Positions 1-7,176 are shown, counted from the stretch's first letter. The stretch: 21,468 nucleotides of DNA from CAZBME01 sp964645835 (GCA_964645835.1 CAZYDG010000078.1:1-21468), one strand, 5' to 3'. Notes: generated by a model not told the origin, from the sequence alone. A program made the numbers and translations.

Positions 1-139
1 ACTCCACGACAAGAACCACGAACGAGGAAAGCGAACATCCGCCGCTCACCTCCTGCTCTTAAATGACCCTCCATTCAAGAACAGTAAAAGCGGACAAGTC
101 ATTTGCTACAAAACCGGACAAGTCTATTTACTCTCGACA
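1..139. mobile_element. Terminal end of an IS21-like insertion sequence (partial)
   Basis: Seen: the stretch ends ...CTCTCGACA at 131-139, immediately before sequence that reads as the C-terminus of MlaD. Just inside the end are two direct repeats, AAAAGCGGACAAGTC (86-100) and AAAACCGGACAAGTC (110-124), which differ at one base and are spaced 24 bp apart. Read inward from the MlaD junction, the element starts TGTCGAGAG. Known: IS21-family elements begin with TGT/end with ACA and carry several short subterminal repeats bound by the IstA transposase. One frame on the + strand closes at TGA 64-66 and could be the tail of an element gene, but too little is present to name it. The other end lies outside the window. 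The family assignment rests on the end structure only. Confidence 0.65.
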
Positions 140-289
140 GGATTGATCGGCGATATGCATGTCAGCATAGACCCGGGAGGTGCAGGTGCACAGCTTCCCC
201 CGGGTGGCGTTATCACGGAGACGCAGCCGCCGCTGGATATAGCTGACATCGTCGGCAAATATGCCTTTGGAGAAGTAAAAAAACCATAG
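140..289 (+). pseudogene. mlaD: MlaD C-terminal fragment, cut by the insertion
   Basis: From 140 the frame reads GLIGDMHVSIDPGG, then LPPGGVITETQPPLDI and ends IVGKYAFGEVKKP with TAG at 287-289. This matches the end of the MCE domain and C-terminal tail of MlaD, the inner-membrane-anchored periplasmic subunit of the Mla phospholipid transporter (family pattern: small residue-x-GLIGD-x-[YF]-[VI]-x-[IL]-x-PGG, then LxxGGxIxxTQ). The start codon, membrane anchor and most of the MCE fold are missing because the IS-like end at 139 abuts the fragment. The open frame runs back to base 2 through the IS end, but that upstream part does not look like MlaD. The stop is 29 nt before mlaC, consistent with an original mlaD-mlaC operon. 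Confidence 0.7.
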
Positions 290-318
290 AAACAAAACAG
301 GACCAGGAGGAATCCATT

Positions 319-912
319 ATGAAAAAAAAGTTCGCGGTTTTGGGTGTTTTAATGATTTTCGCATTATTGCTTCCCGCCTATGCCGGGGCGCCGCTCAACA
401 CTGTTCAGACAAATGTTGACGCGGTACTCTCCGTACTGCGTGATCCGGCGTTAAAAGCAGCTTCAGCCAAAGAGGCGAAGAAAGAAAAACTTCGGTCCAT
501 CTATTTACGCATGTTCGATGAAGTCGAACTTTCGAAACGGACCCTGGCAAAAAATTGGAACAAGCTGAATAACGCCCAGCGTAAGGAATTTGTCCAGCTT
601 TACGAACAGGTATTGGAAAAGGCATATATCGATAAAATCCTCGCCTATACCAACGAGAAGATTGCCTATGACAAGGAAACCATGCTCACGGGTAATCAGG
701 CTGAAGTCTATACGAGCATCGTCACTGCGTCAAAAAAAATTCCCATTTCCTATCGGGTCATCATGAGCGGCGGGGTGTGGAAGGTTTATGATGTTGTTAT
801 TGAGAACGTGAGTCTGGTCATGAACTACCGGACTCAGTTCAACAACATTCTGGCGAAGGATACGCCGGAACAGATGCTGGACACCCTGAGGAAAAAGGTG
901 AAGGCACAATAG
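319..912 (+). CDS. mlaC: MlaC/Ttg2D-family periplasmic phospholipid-binding protein
   Basis: A 197-residue protein with a signal peptide (MKKKFAVLGVLMIFALLLPAYAGA) followed by a Tol_Tol_Ttg2/MlaC fold. Diagnostic stretches are VDAVLSVLRDP near residue 35, then the LRSIYLRMFDEVELSKRTLAKNW region, FVQLYEQVLEKAY near 90-105, and WKVYDVVIENVSLVMNYRTQF near 155-175. The length is typical (about 200). Known: MlaC ferries phospholipids across the periplasm between the inner-membrane MlaFEDB complex and the outer-membrane MlaA complex. The start is fixed by an AGGAGG Shine-Dalgarno at 305-310. It follows the mlaD remnant, so its natural promoter may be displaced by the insertion and expression may depend on the element or on an internal promoter. 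mlaA follows after about 120 nt. Confidence 0.93.
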   Translation: MKKKFAVLGVLMIFALLLPAYAGAPLNTVQTNVDAVLSVLRDPALKAASAKEAKKEKLRSIYLRMFDEVELSKRTLAKNWNKLNNAQRKEFVQLYEQVLEKAYIDKILAYTNEKIAYDKETMLTGNQAEVYTSIVTASKKIPISYRVIMSGGVWKVYDVVIENVSLVMNYRTQFNNILAKDTPEQMLDTLRKKVKAQ

Positions 913-1032
913 GTCCAAGGCAATTGGTGGATACGATTCGCTTCATCCATCCTGCATTGGTGCAAAAGAAATATGTTACACGATACTAGTACAGCACTCA
1001 CCGTATGTAAGAATAAAGGTTATGCCCGTGTT

Positions 1033-2073
1033 ATGAAAAAATGCATTTTTCCGATACTTTTATTCATTTTCCTGGCCGTAGGCTGTGCACACAGTCCTGA
1101 ACGCCTGCCGATTGCGGACCCATCCGCTTCAGCCCTTCCGGGGTTACATGCCCCTGTCGATACCACACCGGAGGCGGCCCATCAGAAATCTGCGGACGCG
1201 CCCATTAAACCGGAAGTGGGAACGGCCTTCGGGAAGGATAAGACCGGGGATATTAAGGCGCCGGCAGGAAATCAGGATGACCGGTGGGGCGATTATACCG
1301 GCACAGATGAACAATATGGCGAGCAGAATGTCAAGGAGACAGGGGGGCAGGATGACAAGTTGGGCGATTACCATGGTGATGAAGAACCGGCTTTAACCAT
1401 TTACGACCCGATCGAGCCTTTCAACAGGGCTATGTATCATTTTAACGACAAGCTCTACTTCTGGGCGCTCAAACCCATCGCCCAAGGTTATGGGATGATC
1501 GTACCGGAGATCGCACGAGCCGGCGTTCAGAACTTTTTTTATAATCTTCGGTTTCCGATCCGCTTCATCAGCTGCCTGCTCCAGGTGGACCTGAAATGTA
1601 CCGGACGAGAGCTTGGCCGTTTCATCATTAATAGCATTTGGGGTCTTGCCGGATTTCTGGATCCGGCCTCAAGCGAGGAGTTGAATCTACCGAAACAAAA
1701 CGTAGACCTTGGTCAGACCCTGGGTGTTTATGGGCTTGGGCATGGTTTCTATATTGTATGGCCAATACTGGGACCTTCCAGTGCGCGAGATTCCATTGCC
1801 ATTGCCGGTGATTATTTCCTGTATCCCGTTTCTTATATCCGGCCCTGGGAACTCTGGCTGGGGGTCAGGGGATATGAGGAGGTGAATGGTACGTCGCTTG
1901 CTATAGGCGATTACGAGACGCTTAAAGAGGCGGCCATGGATCCTTATGAGGCGATACGCGATGCCTACGTTCAGCACCGGAAGTGGCCCAGACGGGTTGA
2001 AACCGGAGGGGCTAAGCCCGAACAATCAAGCCCTGGCGCGGTCGAAGAAGAGAAGGAAGTCACGACTGAATAG
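1033..2073 (+). CDS. mlaA: MlaA/VacJ-family outer-membrane lipoprotein with a long linker
   Basis: I place the start at 1033 because it begins a clean lipoprotein signal, MKKCIFPILLFIFLAVGC, with the lipidated Cys at residue 18. An ATG at 973 in the same frame would add 20 residues before that signal. The MlaA domain starts near residue 123: YDPIEPFNRAMYHFNDKLY, then NFFYNLRFPIRFISCLLQ, ELGRFIINSIWGLAGFLDPA, then DLGQTLGVYGLGHGFYIVWPILGPSSARDS, all hallmark MlaA segments. Known: MlaA sits in the outer-membrane inner leaflet, removes mislocalised phospholipid and passes it to MlaC. Odd: about 100 residues of acidic, low-complexity linker separate the lipid anchor from the domain, including two copies of QDDxxGDY (near residues 81 and 106). 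Most MlaA proteins have only a short spacer. The C-terminal tail is also acidic. Confidence 0.92.
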   Translation: MKKCIFPILLFIFLAVGCAHSPERLPIADPSASALPGLHAPVDTTPEAAHQKSADAPIKPEVGTAFGKDKTGDIKAPAGNQDDRWGDYTGTDEQYGEQNVKETGGQDDKLGDYHGDEEPALTIYDPIEPFNRAMYHFNDKLYFWALKPIAQGYGMIVPEIARAGVQNFFYNLRFPIRFISCLLQVDLKCTGRELGRFIINSIWGLAGFLDPASSEELNLPKQNVDLGQTLGVYGLGHGFYIVWPILGPSSARDSIAIAGDYFLYPVSYIRPWELWLGVRGYEEVNGTSLAIGDYETLKEAAMDPYEAIRDAYVQHRKWPRRVETGGAKPEQSSPGAVEEEKEVTTE

Positions 2074-2136
2074 GCCTGATTTAAAAATTTGCAGGTGCTC
2101 AGGCAAGATATGACTCGATAAAACAAAGGAGGCATT

Positions 2137-2847
2137 ATGGATACAAACCAGTCACAGAAATCATCAATATTACAGCACATTGAAGTTCAGGTGAAAAAGT
2201 GGGAGCTGAATAAGAAAGAAAAATACAAAAAGCGCATCCGTCCCGTCATCACCCTTTCTCGATTGCCGGGTTGTGGCGCACTTGCATTGGCGAAGCAGCT
2301 GTCCGAGGATTTGGACATGGATCTTTTTGATCACGAAATCGTGGAAGCCGTTGCCAAAAGCGCCCATGTGAGCGAGGCAGTAATCGCCACCCTCGACGAA
2401 CAGGACCGCACCATGCTTGATGAATGGATCCACATTCTCGATGAAAAGCATCATCTCTGGTCCGATGATTATCTACCTCATCTGGCGAAGGTTGTCGGTG
2501 CCATTGCGGCCCACGGCCATGCCATCATCGTTGGGAGGGGCTCCGGTTACCTTCTGCCTAATAACATTTGCCTCCGCCTGCTCATTGTAGCGCCCATGGA
2601 CATCAGAATCCACAATGTCATGAATACTTATGGCGTGACGGCTGAAGTTGCAAAGAAACAAATCACGAAGACCGAGAAGGATCGCAGGGCCTTTGTCAAG
2701 CAGTACTTCCAGGCCGACCTGACCGATCCGGTCAATTATGATCTAACCCTCAACATAACACAATATGCGGTTAAGGAGGCAGCCAAGATTGTCAAAGAAG
2801 CGTTTAACACAAGGTCCTGGTACGATTATTCAGTAAGAAAATTGTAA
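2137..2847 (+). CDS. Cytidylate-kinase-like family protein
   Basis: A 236-residue protein of the AAA_26 / cytidylate kinase-like family. After a basic N-terminus comes the P-loop region ITLSRLPGCGALALAKQLSE (about residues 38-57). Next is a helix with DLFDHEIVEAVA, a central helix-rich insert, a second-strand region AIIVGRGSGYLLP (about 129-141), and a lid-like segment KTEKDRRAFVKQYFQADLTDP (about 188-208) followed by YDLTLN. These are typical of the family, which resembles CMP kinase but has no proven substrate in most members. The P-loop is loose (PGCGALALA rather than the usual GSGG/GSGK-type), so nucleotide kinase activity is not assured. The start follows AAAGGAGG at 2125-2132. The hybrid kinase gene begins only 11 nt after its stop, so the two are probably co-transcribed. 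Confidence 0.85.
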   Translation: MDTNQSQKSSILQHIEVQVKKWELNKKEKYKKRIRPVITLSRLPGCGALALAKQLSEDLDMDLFDHEIVEAVAKSAHVSEAVIATLDEQDRTMLDEWIHILDEKHHLWSDDYLPHLAKVVGAIAAHGHAIIVGRGSGYLLPNNICLRLLIVAPMDIRIHNVMNTYGVTAEVAKKQITKTEKDRRAFVKQYFQADLTDPVNYDLTLNITQYAVKEAAKIVKEAFNTRSWYDYSVRKL

Positions 2848-2858
2848 GGAGCATCCTC

Positions 2859-4850
2859 ATGTCAGAAAAGATACCGAAAAACCCACTTCGTCTCTCCAAC
2901 ACCAAACTGAGGCGGCGGAGTGCGCTTTTGAAAGAAAAGTTGCTGGAAAAGGATATGAATGAGGCAGCTTTGCAAGATTCGGAGAAACGCTACCGACGGC
3001 TCTTTGAATCTGCCAAGGATGGTATCTTGATTCTCGATGCCGATACGGGCAAGGTGGTGGATGTCAATCCTTTCCTGTTGCAGTTACTCGGTTATTCTTA
3101 CGATGCAATTTGCGGGCAATATATCTGGGAACTTGGTGTATTCAAAGACATTGCCACGTCCAAGGATGCCTTCAAAACCCTGCAAGATAATGAATATATC
3201 CGTTACGATGATTTGCCGCTGGAAACCCTCGATCGAAGGCCCATTGCTGTGGAGTTTGTCAGCAATGTTTATCTCGTGGACCAGAACAAGGTGATCCAGT
3301 GCAATATCCGTGACATCACCGAACGCAAGCGAGTCGATGCCGAGCGCAGGCAATTGATGGCGGCCATAGAACAGGCCGCAGAGGCCATGGTCATGACCGA
3401 TGTCCAAGGGGTCATCCGGTATGTGAACCCGGCTTTTGAGAGGATGACGGGATACACCCGTGAGGAGGTCATGGGCCGGAATTTGCGCTTCCTCAAGAGT
3501 GGCAAACAGGACGAACTATTTTACCGCAATCTTTGGAATACGATCACCGGCGGCAAAATGTGGGAGGGGCGCATCGTCAACAAGCGTAAGGATGGGATGC
3601 ACTACACGGAGGAGATGACAATTTCGCCGGTTCGCGATCCTGCGGGCCGGATTGTTAACTATGTGGCCGTCAAACGGGACATCACCGAACATATCCAACT
3701 GGTAGCTCAGCTGGTGCAAGCCCAGAAGATGGAGGCTGTAGGGCTGCTGGCGGGCGGCGTGGCCCATGATTTCAACAATATGCTCAGTGTAATCATCGGT
3801 TATACTGAACTGGCCATGAATAAGTTGGATCCGGCCCAACCGTTGCATGCCGACCTTGAGGAAATTTACAAGGCTGCCATACGCTCTACGGACATAACCC
3901 GGCAATTGCTGGCCTTTGCCCGTAAGCAGACCATTATGCCCGAGGTGATTGACCTGAATCAGAACGTGGAGGGCGTGCTCAAAATGCTTCGACGACTAAT
4001 CGGCGAGGATATAGAGCTGGCTTGGCTACCCCATGTTGGCCTGTGGCCGGTAAAAATAGACCCCGTCCAAGTCGGTCAGGTCCTGGCCAATCTGTGTGTC
4101 AACGCCAGGGACGCCATTGCTGACGTCGGCAGGATCAGTATTGAAACGGGGAATGCCGTCTTTGATGAGACATACTGTAATCATCATGTTGGGTATATTG
4201 CCGGAGAGTACGTGCTGCTGGCCGTCAGCGATGATGGGTGCGGCATGGACAGGGAACTCATCGACCATATTTTCGAGCCGTTTTTCACCAACAAAGAGCT
4301 GGGCCATGGAACTGGCCTGAGGCTATCTACAGTGTATGGCATCGTCAAGCAGAACAACGGGTTTATCAACGTCTACAGCGAACCGGGAAAAGGAACGACC
4401 TTTAGGATTTACTTTTCCCGTTATGTGGACCAAGCTGTCGATTCCCGTGAGGAAAGGGCAGAAGAAATCCCTCTAAGCCTCGGGGAGACGATTTTGGTGG
4501 TGGAGGACGAACCTGCGATCCTTAAAATGGCCAAAAGGATGCTGGAAAAGATGGGTTATCGGGTCTTGGCGGCTAGCATGCCGAGCGAGGCTATTGGGCT
4601 GGCCGAGGAACATGCGAACGAGATACACCTTGTCATTACCGATGTCGTCATGCCCGAAATGAACGGCCAAGAACTGGCAAATCGGCTGCAATTACTTTAT
4701 CCAGGCATGAAAAGGCTTTTTATGTCCGGCTATACGGCTGATGTTATTGCCAATCGGGGTGTGCTGGACGAAGGTGTGAACTTCATTCAAAAGCCATTCT
4801 CGATGAAGGATGTGGCTGTCAAAGTGCATGAGGTGTTGAGCGAAAAGTAG
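2859..4850 (+). CDS. Hybrid sensor histidine kinase (PAS-PAS-HisKA-HATPase-REC)
   Basis: 663 residues with no transmembrane segment, so probably cytosolic. Domains: a short coiled N-terminus; PAS 1 at about 42-155 (RRLFESAKDGILILDADTG); PAS 2 with PAC at about 163-277 (MVMTDVQGVIRYVNPAFERM; ending VKRDITE); HisKA with the phospho-acceptor His303 in GGVAHDFNNMLS; HATPase with the N box (NARDAI, Asn415), G1 (DDGCGMD) and F box (IFEPFFTNK); and a C-terminal receiver with acidic pair E549-D550, phospho-acceptor D595 (VITDVVMP), S623 and K645. The order matches NtrB-like hybrid kinases of deltaproteobacteria. Odd: the G2 box reads GTGLRLS, with Arg488 where Gly is nearly universal. The gene has an SD-like AAGGAG (2847-2852) and follows the cytidylate-kinase-like gene by 11 nt. 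No dedicated output regulator is present in the window. Confidence 0.92.
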   Translation: MSEKIPKNPLRLSNTKLRRRSALLKEKLLEKDMNEAALQDSEKRYRRLFESAKDGILILDADTGKVVDVNPFLLQLLGYSYDAICGQYIWELGVFKDIATSKDAFKTLQDNEYIRYDDLPLETLDRRPIAVEFVSNVYLVDQNKVIQCNIRDITERKRVDAERRQLMAAIEQAAEAMVMTDVQGVIRYVNPAFERMTGYTREEVMGRNLRFLKSGKQDELFYRNLWNTITGGKMWEGRIVNKRKDGMHYTEEMTISPVRDPAGRIVNYVAVKRDITEHIQLVAQLVQAQKMEAVGLLAGGVAHDFNNMLSVIIGYTELAMNKLDPAQPLHADLEEIYKAAIRSTDITRQLLAFARKQTIMPEVIDLNQNVEGVLKMLRRLIGEDIELAWLPHVGLWPVKIDPVQVGQVLANLCVNARDAIADVGRISIETGNAVFDETYCNHHVGYIAGEYVLLAVSDDGCGMDRELIDHIFEPFFTNKELGHGTGLRLSTVYGIVKQNNGFINVYSEPGKGTTFRIYFSRYVDQAVDSREERAEEIPLSLGETILVVEDEPAILKMAKRMLEKMGYRVLAASMPSEAIGLAEEHANEIHLVITDVVMPEMNGQELANRLQLLYPGMKRLFMSGYTADVIANRGVLDEGVNFIQKPFSMKDVAVKVHEVLSEK

Positions 4851-4880
4851 GAGCTTTTCCATCGCCCTTTAAATTATCCC

Positions 4881-4938
4881 CCTCAATATGCTTATGTTCC
4901 GCCAGATATTGAGGCAAAACGAATCAATTTATACCCTA
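4881..4938. repeat. Dyad repeat element, copy 1 (uspA leader)
   Basis: A perfect 9-bp inverted repeat, CCTCAATAT (4881-4889) and ATATTGAGG (4906-4914), encloses a 16-nt loop containing GTTCCGCCA, then CAAAACGAATCAATTTATACCC. A second copy sits at 5523-5580. It lies in the leader of the universal stress protein gene, about 50 nt before its start codon. It could fold as an RNA hairpin or bind a dimeric regulator. No known family is recognised. Confidence 0.7.
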
Positions 4939-4962
4939 TTCTTGATAATTGATGGAGGATTT

Positions 4963-5412
4963 ATGATTTCAAAAATTCTTGTGCCGGTAGACGGATCCAA
5001 AACAGCTCAAAAAGCAGCCGAGTATGCGGTTGACCTCGCAAAACAGTTGAAAGCCTCAATAATTGCCCTGAGTGTTATTGATCAGCGATCGTTTATCTCC
5101 CAACCGGTTCCCGCAGCGGAGACGGCAATGAACGCAATAGAGCCTATTGATGATTATTTGAGAGAAGCTGCCGAAGTGTATGCCGGGGAAATAAAGAAAC
5201 TGTGCGATAGAAGCAGCGTTGAATCGAAGATTTCCATAAGGATGGGACATCCCGTGGACGAGATTGTCAAAGAGGCCAAGAGATCAAGGGCAAATCTTAT
5301 TGTTATGGGTTCTCATGGAAAGAGCGCCTTATCTGCCACATTCCTTGGTAGTGTTTCCTACGGCGTTATCCACAATGACAAGCGAATCCCCATACTCATT
5401 GTAAGGGGGTAA
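4963..5412 (+). CDS. Universal stress protein, UspA family
   Basis: Starting at 4963 (GGAGG at 4954-4958), the product is 149 residues and begins MISKILVPVDGSKTAQKA, the normal Usp N-terminus. An in-frame ATG at 4888 would add 25 residues encoded inside the dyad repeat, so it is rejected. The fold is a single Usp domain. The nucleotide-binding signature G-2x-G-9x-G-S is intact at GSHG (116-119) and GS (129-130), and Asp10 is present in VPVDGS, so this is an ATP-binding type. Known: Usp proteins are induced by starvation, redox and envelope stress and act in the cytosol. It sits alone, preceded by a dyad element that may control it and followed by a 300-nt stretch with a second copy of that element. 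Confidence 0.93.
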   Translation: MISKILVPVDGSKTAQKAAEYAVDLAKQLKASIIALSVIDQRSFISQPVPAAETAMNAIEPIDDYLREAAEVYAGEIKKLCDRSSVESKISIRMGHPVDEIVKEAKRSRANLIVMGSHGKSALSATFLGSVSYGVIHNDKRIPILIVRG

Positions 5413-5450
5413 TTGTAATGACATTCCGAAATAAAAAAGGAGATAACGTC

Positions 5451-5477
5451 ATGTCGAATCAGATTGAGGTTTCATGA
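5451..5477 (+). CDS. Possible 8-residue leader ORF or gene remnant
   Basis: ATG at 5451 preceded at good spacing by AAAAAAGGAGA (5435-5445) encodes MSNQIEVS and stops at TGA 5475-5477. The ribosome-binding site is stronger than expected by chance for such a short frame. It could be a leader peptide, or the start of a decayed gene. It sits 46 nt before the second dyad repeat. No evidence for a product beyond this. Confidence 0.2.
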   Translation: MSNQIEVS

Positions 5478-5522
5478 AAACGCTTCAGGTGCCGTGATGA
5501 TGGGCATGTCCTTCATCACAGC

Positions 5523-5580
5523 CCTCAATATACTGAGGTTCCACCAAATATTGAGGCAAACCCAATTACTTTATCCCTTT
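5523..5580. repeat. Dyad repeat element, copy 2
   Basis: CCTCAATAT (5523-5531) and ATATTGAGG (5548-5556) again enclose a 16-nt loop, here with GGTTCCACCA, followed by CAAACCCAATTACTTTAT. By eye the first 34 positions match copy 1 at 29, and similarity continues for roughly 25 nt. Here the loop also allows a smaller CCTCA/TGAGG hairpin. It lies in the otherwise gene-free 5413-5748 interval, about 170 nt ahead of the Cys-repeat protein gene. Apart from this and the tiny ORF at 5451, I see nothing else in that interval. Confidence 0.7.
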
Positions 5581-5748
5581 CGTTGGTCTCTCCGATCAAT
5601 CTAATCCTCCGTTATTAAATGATGAATCCAAACTTATGAAATTCCTTTGGTTATTGGCAGACTATTTGCTACTCCCATTCTATGATCCCAATAATCCATA
5701 AAATGAATCTGGATGATTAAAGATCATGAGCTAAAGGAAAAATATTTT

Positions 5749-6087
5749 ATGAAAATTATAATGACGGCATTTCTGTGGAGTTTAGGATTAACGGCGGTAT
5801 TCACTTGTTTTAATGTTTATGCCGTTGACCAATCAATATGTCATCCTGGTGGAAATGTTGTACTTTATAACAACGGATCATTGAAAGCCTGCCAACTTAA
5901 GGATGATTACGTGGCAAATAACATCCGCTGCAAGAATGACGGCCCTGTTAGTTTTTATACCAACGGTAACTTAGAATCTTGCGTGCTCTCCGCGGAGGCA
6001 ACCATAGGCAAAAATAAATGTAAACAAGACGGCCAAATTTCTTTCTACATCGATGGCAAACTGAAATCATGCGTGAACCCGGACTAA
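5749..6087 (+). CDS. Secreted protein with three 30-residue Cys-pair repeats
   Basis: I choose ATG 5749 (AAAGGA at 5733-5738), which gives 112 residues with a signal peptide MKIIMTAFLWSLGLTAVFTC...VYA. ATG 5713 would add 12 polar residues before the signal. The mature part is three tandem repeats with exactly 30-residue period. Cys pairs lie at 31/48, 61/78 and 91/108, each C-x16-C with the core G-x-[VI]-x-[LF]-Y-x-[ND]-G-x-L-x-x-C. The fY-x-nG-x-L core resembles MORN/YwqK-type antitoxin repeats, but here each unit is bracketed by cysteines, suggesting three disulfide-closed hairpins in the periplasm or outside. No known function. It has no close operon partner, and dyad copy 2 lies upstream. 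Confidence 0.8.
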   Translation: MKIIMTAFLWSLGLTAVFTCFNVYAVDQSICHPGGNVVLYNNGSLKACQLKDDYVANNIRCKNDGPVSFYTNGNLESCVLSAEATIGKNKCKQDGQISFYIDGKLKSCVNPD

Positions 6088-6295
6088 TGGTTGGAAAAAT
6101 TGCTATAAACTCATGACCCACCTGAATTGGGATAAAAACTTACCAACGATATAAACGGTGTGAAGGGCGTAAGGAACCGGATGATCATTGAGTAGTCCGA
6201 GTCCGGAACCCATAAGAATATATGATCGCTGCCGGCTGGCCTGGTGATTCAGGCGCCGGAAGCAAAAATAATTAAACTTAATAAGGAGACAGACC

Positions 6296-6778
6296 ATGAA
6301 ACGAAAAGCTTATCGCGTTGCTTTATCAGCTACACTCGTTGTTGTGATGGTGGCGTTTTTATCCACTATCTTTTTGGCCAGTGCAAATCTTTCTTTTGCC
6401 GCATCAAGCAAAAAGAAATCGTCTGCAGCTGCCAGAACTACTGCCGTCGAGTACACAGAGGCGCAGATCAAACAACTTCAAGCCACTCTAAAGATCACCG
6501 ACGACCAGCAGGATTTATGGAATAATCTTACCAAGGTAATGCGGGAAAATGCACAAGACATGGACACTCTTCGAAAAAACAAGGCTGAAAGTGCCAAGAA
6601 GATGAATGCTGTCGAGCAGATGAAATTGCACAGCCAAATGACTGAAGCCCATTTGGATCAACTCAAGAAGTTACTCCCACCATTTGAAGCCTTCTACAAC
6701 AGCCTGTCGGATGAACAGAAGATGATTACCGATACCATATTCAAGACAGGGAAACATGGGAAACAAAAGCGGAAATGA
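6296..6778 (+). CDS. Spy/CpxP-like (LTXXQ) periplasmic protein
   Basis: 160 residues. The signal peptide has a long hydrophobic core and ends ...ANLSFA near residue 35, followed by a Lys/Ser-rich linker and a mostly helical, charged domain. The domain carries two LTXXQ-like motifs: LKITDDQQDLWNNL (near 75-88) and LPPFEAFYNSLSDEQKMI (near 127-144). Known: the Spy/CpxP family are periplasmic ATP-independent chaperones or envelope-stress sensors, with LTxxQ helices forming a dimeric cradle. The Spy assignment is by motif spacing and is looser than in enterobacterial proteins. AAGGAG lies at 6282-6287. The 208-nt interval upstream (6088-6295) contains no recognisable gene. Confidence 0.7.
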   Translation: MKRKAYRVALSATLVVVMVAFLSTIFLASANLSFAASSKKKSSAAARTTAVEYTEAQIKQLQATLKITDDQQDLWNNLTKVMRENAQDMDTLRKNKAESAKKMNAVEQMKLHSQMTEAHLDQLKKLLPPFEAFYNSLSDEQKMITDTIFKTGKHGKQKRK

Positions 6779-6849
6779 TCGGTATAGGATGGCATTTAAG
6801 ATTGACGCCAAACAGGCGATGGGAAACGATCCAAGAATGGAGTGACATT

Positions 6850-7176
6850 ATGAAAACATCAAGGACATGGAATTTCAGAACCATAGTTGGCAAGGTTATG
6901 CTGGGGTTTGTTCTAGCCGCCATGATCGGCAGTGTCAATGTGGCGCCGGCCCTCGGCAAAGATAACCATAAAGATATGGGAAAACATGACAACCGCCGTT
7001 ATGAGCAAAGAGGTCATGCGTATGGCCACGACCGCAACCACGGCTATCGGGCGGATAGATACTATGGACCGTATGGCTATCGGGAACGCGTTTATGTCCC
7101 GCCGCCGGTCGTCTATGCACCGCCTCCACCGCCCGGCATCGGAATCTTTTTCCCACCTATCTTTATTCATCCCTGA
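6850..7176 (+). CDS. Small exported Pro/Tyr/His-rich protein
   Basis: Chosen start 6850 (GGAG at 6839-6842) gives 108 residues. An in-frame ATG at 6775 overlaps the previous stop but adds 25 residues ahead of an obvious signal. The signal sequence has the core VMLGFVLAAMIGSVNVAPALG. The mature part is rich in His, Arg and Tyr (KDNHKDMGKHDNRRY, HGYRADRYYGPYGYRERVY), followed by PPPVVYAPPPPPGIGIFFPP and ends IHP. This resembles short periplasmic or cell-surface YXPP-type proteins annotated as hypothetical in many proteobacteria. The His/Asp-rich stretch could bind metal, but that is only a guess. It directly follows the Spy-like gene and is likely co-expressed with it. Confidence 0.7.
   Translation: MKTSRTWNFRTIVGKVMLGFVLAAMIGSVNVAPALGKDNHKDMGKHDNRRYEQRGHAYGHDRNHGYRADRYYGPYGYRERVYVPPPVVYAPPPPPGIGIFFPPIFIHP

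Noticed and set aside
2..139. Open frame continuous with the mlaD tail, running back to the window start
   Set aside because: Its residues do not resemble MlaD, and the stretch contains IS-like subterminal repeats and a terminal CTCTCGACA. The open frame appears to be chance read-through of the element end.
973..1032. Upstream in-frame ATG for mlaA
   Set aside because: It would put 20 polar residues before a textbook lipoprotein signal, which starts at 1033.
4840..4860. GAAAAG/CTTTTC hairpin at the end of the hybrid kinase gene as a terminator
   Set aside because: Only 6 bp, overlaps the stop codon and has no T-run after it.
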